Shown here piece by piece: positions 45,626 to 54,000 of a stretch of DNA of 64,000 nt (its first letter is position 1; every line of letters begins with the position of its first letter). The DNA lies in assembly GCA_026391355.1 (NCBI GenBank), contig JAPLDH010000047.1, forward strand, positions 167,925-231,924, in the 5' to 3' direction. A program made the position numbers and the translations under genes. Source of the stretch: Bacteroidota bacterium. GTDB lineage: Bacteria > Bacteroidota > Bacteroidia > Bacteroidales > FEN-979. The notes below the pieces were generated by a model. That model was not told the DNA's origin and made no database searches. It worked only from the letters and a program-made list of their open reading frames with translations.

Positions 45626-47425
45626 TTACTGAACCACCAGTTTTGCTGTTTTTACCTCAGAACCTTTCACAACCTTAACAAGGTAAATACCCTTTGCAAG
45701 GTGTGAGAAATCGAGATTTCTTTTGTAAACAGGTTCATTGTAAACCCGGTCAGAGAATATCAGTTTCTCCCGGACATCGTAGAAAGTGATGAATGTTTCC
45801 TGATTATCTAACCCTGTAACGGTCAAGATGAACAGGCCGATAGTGGGGTTTGGCCCCAATAGAATACTGAGCGGTTCATGCCCTGTTTGCGGGGTTCCGT
45901 TACATATATCAATCTGCACATGTTTTACAGAGGAAGCTGTGCTTGAGCAAGGGGAAAGGGGTGAAACTGTTAAAATAAGATTGACTCCTCCCGATGTTTT
46001 ATCAGCAGCGGATGGATAATATATCGTGCTTAAAGTATTTATATTGGAGAAGGTTCCGGTCCCGGAAGTTGTCCATTGGATCGATGAATAATTCGTAGCG
46101 GAACCTGAAATCTGAAATTGCGCAGCAGTATTACATGCAATAGTGTCAGCACCTGCTGCCGCTGTTGCCGGCTCTGTGACGGTTACATTCACGGAACTGT
46201 TTACACTGGAGGTTCCATCGTTTACAGTAACAAGATATAATGTTGATTCTGATGGAGTAACAACAGGGTTCTGGATATTTGATGAAAATCCCGCAGGAAT
46301 GGAAGTCCAGCTGTAGGTATAGGTCCCTGAACCTCCGTTAACAATGACATTTAATTGTGATGACGAGCCTTCACAGATCGAGTTTGGAGTGGCTGTTGCA
46401 TTTGCAGTGAGTGGAGCAATATTGACATGCACAATTGCCGTATCGGAAATTGAATTGGTTCCATCGTTGACAGTCGCAGTATAAATTGTTGTAATAGTAG
46501 GAGATACAACAGGATTCTGTAGGTTTGAGGTATATCCTGCCGGGTTGGAAGTCCATGAATAGGTATAATTCCCTGATCCACCTGCAGGTGAAGCATTTAA
46601 TTGTGAAGAACCTCCGAGAATGATTGTATAGGGATTGGCAGTTGCAGTGACGGAGAGGGGGAGGGCTGGTAAAACAGTCACTGTGCAGTTACTGGTTGCA
46701 TTACTGGTACCGTCATTCACGGTTGCAGTATAGACTGTGGTGACCGTGGGAGATACAACGGGATTCTGTATGTTTGAGGTAAATCCGGCAGGATTGGAAG
46801 TCCAGGAGTAGGTATAGGTGCCGGAACCTCCGGCTGCCACGACATTCAATTGTGAGGTTTGTCCCTGGTTGATCGTTGATGGGGTTGCCGTAGCGGTTGC
46901 TGTAAGTGGAACAGATTCATTTATCACCAATGTACAAAGTTTTGTAACGGGTTCAGTTACTACAATTGCACCATACATCGTTACGGTTCCTGTTCCTGCT
47001 ATCGGTGCTGTCCATGAACATGTCCAAACGGTAGGATCTCCGGTCGGAGCAGAATTATGGGTGCAATATTTTGTTCCTCCTACAAGTTTACTCCCTGATC
47101 CGGCTATCATGGTACCAAGTTGTGTACCCGCGGCATTCTGGGGAGAAACTTCAAAACCCTTATGTCCCGTTCCTGTTGCAGTTATTGTTATGGTGTAAGT
47201 AGTTCCTCCTGTATAACCAGCAGTAGGAACATTGGACGTGATCCAACCGGTAACCGTACTTGAACTCCCGCCATGACATGACGTACATGTATGTCCGTCG
47301 CCGGGCGAACCAGTATATCCTGATGGTGACCCATTTGAATGGGCCAAAACCGTTTTGTTAAAACCTGTCATGATCACCATGACAAATAACCCTAAAGAAA
47401 GAAATTGTAAAACATTGTTCTTCAT
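45626..47425 (-). CDS. exported Reeler/choice-of-anchor-type protein with Ig-like repeats and T9SS sorting domain
   Basis: 599 residues. A signal peptide (MKNNVLQFLSLGLFVMVIMTG) precedes a domain that opens SPGDGHTCTSCHGG, holding a C-x2-C-H motif, and continues YTITITATGTGHKGFEV; this pattern fits the Reeler-like or choice-of-anchor V domains of exported Bacteroidota proteins. Three Ig-like repeats of about 83 residues follow (GGSGTYTYSWTSNPAGF, QNPVVSPT). Then come an AGADTIACN...WTTSGTGTF module and a C-terminal sorting domain (LGPNPTIGLFILTV to KTAKLVVQ). CxxCH could bind haem c or form a disulfide; the family context favours the disulfide. Repeats and C-terminus are near copies of those at 47900. 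Confidence 0.8.
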   Translation of the reverse strand: MKNNVLQFLSLGLFVMVIMTGFNKTVLAHSNGSPSGYTGSPGDGHTCTSCHGGSSSTVTGWITSNVPTAGYTGGTTYTITITATGTGHKGFEVSPQNAAGTQLGTMIAGSGSKLVGGTKYCTHNSAPTGDPTVWTCSWTAPIAGTGTVTMYGAIVVTEPVTKLCTLVINESVPLTATATATPSTINQGQTSQLNVVAAGGSGTYTYSWTSNPAGFTSNIQNPVVSPTVTTVYTATVNDGTSNATSNCTVTVLPALPLSVTATANPYTIILGGSSQLNASPAGGSGNYTYSWTSNPAGYTSNLQNPVVSPTITTIYTATVNDGTNSISDTAIVHVNIAPLTANATATPNSICEGSSSQLNVIVNGGSGTYTYSWTSIPAGFSSNIQNPVVTPSESTLYLVTVNDGTSSVNSSVNVTVTEPATAAAGADTIACNTAAQFQISGSATNYSSIQWTTSGTGTFSNINTLSTIYYPSAADKTSGGVNLILTVSPLSPCSSTASSVKHVQIDICNGTPQTGHEPLSILLGPNPTIGLFILTVTGLDNQETFITFYDVREKLIFSDRVYNEPVYKRNLDFSHLAKGIYLVKVVKGSEVKTAKLVVQ

Positions 47426-47899
47426 AATTCTCTTTTTTGATTTTTAAAATTTGATGACTTATTTAAGAAGGTTGTCGAAGGGTTAAAGACAAGGATCTCT
47501 CAATATTAACCCAATAGAAAAGGTGTGGAGGTATATTTTACGGTTCTTTGAGGTGACAAAAATAAGTTAATCCAAATTTCAAACCAATTAATTAAATATA
47601 TAGAAACAGATAAGATATTATTTAATAATCGCTTCTGACAAATGAAGTAGTATTTATTTAGATTATTTATAAATTATATTAAAATATAAGATACTGTATT
47701 TCAATATTTAACCTGTTAATACTATCACAAATTAATTCAGATTAAATAAAAATAAATCATTACCTATTAATAACATAATTGTTTATAATATGTTTTTAGG
47801 ATACTTGATCTCGATTGAAAATGCATTATTACCAAATGAATAAAAAAAAAGAGGCCGGTATCCCGGTCTCTTTTTTGAAGATCCATTGTTAAATGATTA
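47426..47899. other. 474-base AT-rich intergenic region
   Basis: Strongly AT-rich between about 47570 and 47820, with many short A/T tracts, no ORF of note and no clear tandem repeat. It probably holds the promoter of the gene at 45626 and, at its right end, the terminator (47842-47876) of the gene at 47900. Confidence 0.6.
47842..47876. terminator. bidirectional terminator at the 3' end of the 47900 gene
   Basis: AAAAAAGAGGCCGG, a short loop, then CCGGTCTCTTTTTT, with one G-T wobble. It lies 24 bases beyond the stop at 47900, and the flanking CATTATTACCAAATGAAT resembles the sequence before the terminator at 45565. Confidence 0.78.
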
Positions 47900-50800
47900 T
47901 TATTGTACCAATAGTTTGTCTGTTTTTTCCTCAGAACCTTTCTCAACCTTTATCAGATAAATTCCCTTGGCAAGGTTTGAGAAATCGAGATTTCTTTTGT
48001 ACACAGGTTCATTGTTGTACACCCGGTCGGAGAAAATCAGTTTCCCCTGGAAATCGAGGATGGTAATGAATGTTTCCTGGTTCTTTAACCCGGTAATGGT
48101 GAGATTAAACTGGCCGGCAGTTGGATTTGGCGAAACTGTAACTCCAAATGGTTCATTCCCGGTTTGAGGAATTCCGTTACAGTTATCGAACAGAATATGA
48201 TCCGTACTCGATGTTGCGTTGGCACAAGGTGTTTGCGGGTAAGCAGTCAGTGTAAGATTGACATGTCCTGTGGTCTTGTCGGCAGCGCTTGGGTAATATG
48301 CCGTTACCAGCGCATTGGTATTGCTGAATGTACCCGTTCCCGATGTGCTCCACATCACGGTGGTATAATTGGCAGCGCTTCCATTGAGCGATATTGAGCT
48401 GATGGTGACACAATAGGTGGTATCATTGCCTGCAAAGGCAGTAGGGTTTTGAACAACATTGACCTGGGTTGTGTCGGAGACTGAAGAGCTGCCATCACTG
48501 ACCGTAACAATATATTGGGTTGTAACTAAAGGTGTTACCATAGGGTTCGCAATATTCGAGGTAAATCCGGGGGGAATTGAAACCCATGAATAGGAATAGG
48601 TAAGTGTTCCTCCGGCGGCTGCTGCATTTAACTGAGATGTTTGTCCATTGCAAATTGTAGAAGGACTTGCAGTGGCGATAACGGTCAACGTACCAAGTGT
48701 GACAGTTACCTGGGCTGTGTCCAGTTTGGTCTGAGAACCATCGCCGACATGTGCTACATATTGTGTTGTTACAGTTGGAGAAACGACAGGATTTTTGATA
48801 TTGGATGTATAACCCGCTGGGATCGAAGTCCAGGAATAGGTATAATTACCGCTGCCTCCGGTTGCATTTACATCAAGTTGGGAAGATTGCCCGAGGATAA
48901 TGGCAGGAGGGGTAGCTGTTGCCAAAATGCTCATATTCACATTAACCTTTGCTGTATCTGATCCTGTTTGTGTTCCTGACGTGATATTTGCAGTGTAAAT
49001 TGTAGTAATAGTAGGAGATACGACAGGGTTCTGGATGTTCGATGTGAATCCTGCCGGGTTTGATGTCCATGAATATGCATAGGTTCCTGTTCCTCCCGAT
49101 ACGCTGACATTGAGTTGTGAGTTTTGTCCGCCATTGATGGTGTAAGGAGTAGCAGTGGCAATGATATTCATATTGACGTAAACAGTTGTAGTATCCGTTT
49201 TGGTTTGTGTACCCGAGACTACGTGTGCAATATATTTTGTTGTTAATATTGGTGAAACGACCGGGTTCTGAATATTAGAGTTATAACCTGCAGGAAGAGA
49301 AGTCCAGGAATAGGTATAGGTGCCTATCCCCCCGGTGGCTACCACATTGAGTTGGGAAGTTTGTCCGATATTAATATAAGCCGGGGTTGCAGAAGCGGAA
49401 ACAGTGAAGAGGGTTGACCAGGAGAAGGAAGCAATACGCGTATGCCAGTTGCTGCCATTTGTTACAATATACTGCTGTGTATACCAATAGGTTGCATTAG
49501 CGCTTGGGTCAACTGAAATAGCACTGTAATCTCCCCACCGGCAAACACCTCCTCCGTCATTAACGGTGTTGGAGCCGGTTCCGTTGAAGATGCCTCTTTC
49601 GGCAATGGTCATGGTATTCAGTGCATCATTTTTCATGCGACCGGTGTACTTGATTGAAGGATACATGGTGCTACTGGAGATGGAATATCCCAGTGCCATA
49701 TTACCGGCAGTATCCAGGGCGATGCTTCCCATCCACCGTGAAGTTGCATCGGGTGAAAAGGTAGATTGCTGGTAAACTGACCAGGCTCCTGTTGTTTTCC
49801 GTAATTCATACCAACGGATCCCTCCAATATTGGAGCCTGCATTAACAGTATGATTGGTAACCATTGCCCAATGATCGCTGAACTTGCGGAACTGCAACCG
49901 ATACATCAAACGATCTGAAAGCGCATCAGCTTTTCTGGTTGTCCCTTTCTGCGGGATCCCTGATAAGGAACTGTTAAATGAGTTGACTGTTAACTGGAGG
50001 TAATTTCCAAATGTGGAATTGGAGGTAGTTGTCCAGTCAGCATGAAATTCATAAACGCCGAGATAATAGGGGCTATCCATCATATATACGAAATAGTTGG
50101 GTGTTCCTGCAGGGGGAAAAGTTCCGTCACAATCGGAGGGTAAAAGAGCCCATGCATTATTTGAAGCAGGTAAGGTAAAATAGATCATTTCGGCGGTAGC
50201 ATCACCAACCAGCATTTTGGTCCGGTTGAATGCAGCCTGTCCGGTTCCGGCATAATTTCCGGCTCCGGCGGTAAACCGGTTACAGGTCATATAGTAACCA
50301 TCCGGCCAAACACCAAATTTGGGATAATCATCCATATCAGTGAACGTATACTGCCAGCGGTACCATGAACCGGTTGGGTTATTTGTAGTCGACACAGCAA
50401 TCATCTGATAGAATGGTCCGGCAGGATAATTGGGGAGGGAAAACTGGCTGATCAACCAGCGGTCGGCAATTTCATCATAAATAACTACAGCATCACCATC
50501 ATTGGAATTATTCGACATCCCATTCCAGATTGTACTGGTATTCAAAGGACCGAGAAGAACAGTCCCGGTCTTGTTATAGATGGAATAATGGCAGTTGACC
50601 ACCTGGAAATAATAATTGGCGCTAACATCGCCATGCGTATCGGGAGGATCATAACCCTGGGTATTACTGTTCCCTTCAAAATTCTGTAATGTGGTATCCG
50701 TGGTAACACTAGTTCCCATTGAGGGCTGGATGGCAGGATCAACGTACTTTGAAGGGAAGGTCGGGCGGTTGTGATTCTTCCGGGCATTAAAAAAGTTCTT

Positions 50801-50983
50801 TACGACTCCGTTTTTCCAGGAATTGTCTCCACTGGTTACAGGCATTGCTGCCATATCACGCAAAGGAGGTGAAACATCAAAAAAGACCGGTTTTTTTACT
50901 TCCGGCTTTAGAATCTCTTGTTGTGCAAAGGTCAGATTTGCACTAAAAAGAAGGAATAACAAAACGTAAGTTATAATCTTCAT
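47900..50983 (-). CDS. large exported multi-Ig protein with T9SS sorting domain
   Basis: 1027 residues: a signal peptide (MKIITYVLLFLLFSANLTFAQ), then a domain of about 500 residues (PDTHGDVSANYYFQVVNCHY, ADRWLISQFSLPNYP, DYPKFGVWPDGYYMTCNRF) shared with the protein at 16965. Four Ig-like repeats follow (each with GG-x-GTYTYSWTS-x-PAG and QNPVVSP), one AGNDTTYC...WSTSGTGTF module, and a sorting domain (VSPNPTAGQFNLTI to KTDKLLVQ). The large domain has no motif I can tie to catalysis; adhesion or matrix roles are plausible but unproven. The C-terminal 80 residues are nearly identical to those of the next gene. Confidence 0.82.
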   Translation of the reverse strand: MKIITYVLLFLLFSANLTFAQQEILKPEVKKPVFFDVSPPLRDMAAMPVTSGDNSWKNGVVKNFFNARKNHNRPTFPSKYVDPAIQPSMGTSVTTDTTLQNFEGNSNTQGYDPPDTHGDVSANYYFQVVNCHYSIYNKTGTVLLGPLNTSTIWNGMSNNSNDGDAVVIYDEIADRWLISQFSLPNYPAGPFYQMIAVSTTNNPTGSWYRWQYTFTDMDDYPKFGVWPDGYYMTCNRFTAGAGNYAGTGQAAFNRTKMLVGDATAEMIYFTLPASNNAWALLPSDCDGTFPPAGTPNYFVYMMDSPYYLGVYEFHADWTTTSNSTFGNYLQLTVNSFNSSLSGIPQKGTTRKADALSDRLMYRLQFRKFSDHWAMVTNHTVNAGSNIGGIRWYELRKTTGAWSVYQQSTFSPDATSRWMGSIALDTAGNMALGYSISSSTMYPSIKYTGRMKNDALNTMTIAERGIFNGTGSNTVNDGGGVCRWGDYSAISVDPSANATYWYTQQYIVTNGSNWHTRIASFSWSTLFTVSASATPAYINIGQTSQLNVVATGGIGTYTYSWTSLPAGYNSNIQNPVVSPILTTKYIAHVVSGTQTKTDTTTVYVNMNIIATATPYTINGGQNSQLNVSVSGGTGTYAYSWTSNPAGFTSNIQNPVVSPTITTIYTANITSGTQTGSDTAKVNVNMSILATATPPAIILGQSSQLDVNATGGSGNYTYSWTSIPAGYTSNIKNPVVSPTVTTQYVAHVGDGSQTKLDTAQVTVTLGTLTVIATASPSTICNGQTSQLNAAAAGGTLTYSYSWVSIPPGFTSNIANPMVTPLVTTQYIVTVSDGSSSVSDTTQVNVVQNPTAFAGNDTTYCVTISSISLNGSAANYTTVMWSTSGTGTFSNTNALVTAYYPSAADKTTGHVNLTLTAYPQTPCANATSSTDHILFDNCNGIPQTGNEPFGVTVSPNPTAGQFNLTITGLKNQETFITILDFQGKLIFSDRVYNNEPVYKRNLDFSNLAKGIYLIKVEKGSEEKTDKLLVQ

Positions 50984-51028
50984 TGTTTGTTAATTAGGGG
51001 TTAATACTCGGGTTTGAAAAATTGAGTG

Positions 51029-51036
51029 CAAAGATA
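51029..51036 (-). promoter_or_regulatory. candidate -7 element for the 47900-50983 gene
   Basis: On the minus strand TATCTTTG matches TAnnTTTG, 46-53 bases before the start codon. The nearest upstream TTG is 23 bases away, slightly long for a -33 element. Confidence 0.4.
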
Positions 51037-51066
51037 AACCTATTAGGGTTACTAACGATCAATATG

Positions 51067-54000
51067 TTAATATTTTCCTGAAAAAATGTTGTACCCGCCC
51101 TTCCTTCCACCTTCCGGCCCAAATTCGATCACCCAATCGGCATGACAACAGATTTCGGGGTCATGTTCAATGATCAATAACGTATTTCCCTGATCCGCAA
51201 GGCGGTGGAAGATTTCAACCAGATAATGAATATCGTCGAAATGCAAGCCGGTTGAGGGTTCATCGAACAGAAAAAGCGTATTGCCTCGGACCGGTTTGAG
51301 AAGTTCGGAGCCAAGCAGCAGACGTTGTGCTTCTCCTCCCGAAAGTGATTCGAGCGATTGACCCAGTGAAAGATACCCGATACCCGTTTCTTCAATCATT
51401 TTAAACAGGCCGGATAAAATTTTATGGTCATGAAAAAAGATCAAAGCCTCGGAAAAGGTCATATCCAGGATATCTGCAATCGACTTGCCTTTATAATTAC
51501 AGGATAATACAGGATCGTTAAATCTTTTCCCATTGCATTTTTCACAGACCACCCAAATATCAGATAAAAAATCCATACTGATCCTGATCTTTCCATTGCC
51601 TTCACAGGAATCGCACCTGCCTTCCCTGTTGTGAAACGAAAAATAATTGCGGTTAAGGTTTATCCTTTTAGCATCATCAGTTGCAGCAAAAATATCACGG
51701 ATCCGGTCAAATACACCTGTAAAAGTAGCTGTAATACCTGCACTACCGGTGAAATTTGATTTTTGCCCTACGGAAACGATCTGCTGAAAATGGTTAAACC
51801 CTGAGATCCTATCACAACCGACCGGCTTATTGTTTTTCCATGATTCATAGATCAGATCATTAACAAGGCTTGATTTTCCGCTTCCTGAAACGCCAGTGAC
51901 GAGAATGATACCACCGGCAGGTATATTGAGATTGAATCCTTTCAGGTTATGAACAAAGGCATTCTGTATATAAAGTCCTTCCTTTAATGTTCTGTTGTGA
52001 GAAAAATGTACAACTGTTTTGCGTGCTAAATGTTTACCTGTGAGAGAATCCGGATTTGCCATGATTTCTGAAGGAGTGCCTGTAGCGATGATCTTGCCAC
52101 CGTTTTTTCCGGCGCCGGGTCCCATATCGATGATATGATCTGCCGAAAGGATGACATCCCTGTCGTGCTCCACGATGACAATTGTATTGCCCGAATCCCT
52201 AAGCAACCGGATCTTTTCAATCAACTGTGCAGTATCCTTTGGATGCAGTCCAAGAGTGGGCTCGTCCAGAACATATGTGAGACCGGTCAATCCGGTAGAG
52301 ATCTGTCCCGCGAGTTTGAGCCTCTGGGCTTCACCGGCTGAAAGGGTAGCTGAATTCCTGTCGAGGGTAATATATGGCAAGCCAATATCAGCTATGGTTT
52401 CAAGTTGTTTCAGGATTGAAGAAATGATCTGTGAAGCAATCCGTGCAGGTAATGCATTCAAACCGGATTTTAAGTCTCTGAAAAATTCCAGTGAATCTGA
52501 AACAGAAAGGCCAGAAAGTTCAGAAATATTTTTTCCGGAAATACTGTATACCAATGCCTCACGATTTATTCTTGCCCCCTTACATGACGGACAGGTTATC
52601 TGTTTCATGAGTGACATCATTCCCTGTCCCCGGTGATCTGCATGTTTGCGTTCATATTCACCTTGAACAAGTTTAGCAAGGCCCTGCCATTTTCCCCTGA
52701 ATGAATGCACTCCTTTTAGTTTATCCCGCTGATACTCCCAAGAAACTTCAAATTCTGTATTCCCGGTTCCTGACCAGGCAATTTCTTTTTCTGAATCAGA
52801 GAGCGCTGACCATGGTTTTAAAAAATCGATCCCTGAATGAATCCCGGCAGCTTTCAGTGTTGCAATGTATTGTCCGTGCGGATCGCCATAAAATTTGCCG
52901 GTTTTGCTCCCATCCATTGCTCCTTCAAACAGGGATTTATCCGGATAAGTGATTAACCGGTCAGGATCACACACCGTAATGTATCCAAGTCCTTTACATT
53001 CGTTGCAGGCGCCATGCTGATGGTTGAATGAGAAAAGCGATGATAAAACGGGAGTTGGACCTGATGCTGAAATTCCGATTCTTGAAAACAACAACCTGTA
53101 CAGGTCAAGGATTCCGGTAAAGGTTCCCACGGTGGAACGTGCATTTCCCGTAAGGAGTTTCTGGTCTACTGCAAGAACAGGTGTAAGTCCGGTCACTTCC
53201 GTAAAATCTGGTCTCTCATTGATCCCTGCCTGCGTCCGGATGTAAGTGGAGAAACTTTCCAGAAAACGGTTGTTGGCTTCTGCATATAAGGTGTCAAAGG
53301 CAAAAGAGGATTTCCCGCTCCCGGAAACGCCGGTTATCACGGTTATCTTATTATAGGGGATGAAAATATCGACATTTTGGAGGTTATGCGTGGAGACGCC
53401 TTTGAAAGAGATTCCTGGATTAAAAAACTCAACCCCCTGCCCCTTCTCTTTGTTATTAAAGAGAATGGGTGAAGGGGATGAGTTTCTCACAAGATAGTCT
53501 CTCAGAACTTTTGCAGTGTGGGATTCAGGGCAGGTGAGAATTTCTTCGGGAGTTCCTGTAACAACAAGATAACCGCCATGATCTCCACTCTCCGGACCAA
53601 GATCAATTATATGATCGGCAGCAGCGATCAGCCCAAGGTGGTGCTCAACAACAATAACAGTATGATGCTTATTGATCAGTCCTTCAAAGGCGTGCAGAAG
53701 CCGGGATACATCCGCCTGGTGCAGTCCGGTGGTTGGTTCGTCGAGGATATACAGGGTATGTGGGGCCTGGGGACGTGCCAGTTCAGAAGCCAGCTTGATC
53801 CGCTGAGCTTCACCGCCACTAAGGGTAGAAGAGCGTTGACCAAGCTTCAGGTAGCCAACACCCAGGTCGTTTAAAACTTTCAATATTGCAAAAACCCTTG
53901 GTTGGTCTGCGAAAAAGTCAACAGCTTCACTGATGGGCATCTCAAGGATTTCAGCGACATTCTTTCCTTTGTAGAACACTTCAAGCGGTTCCTTTTTGAA

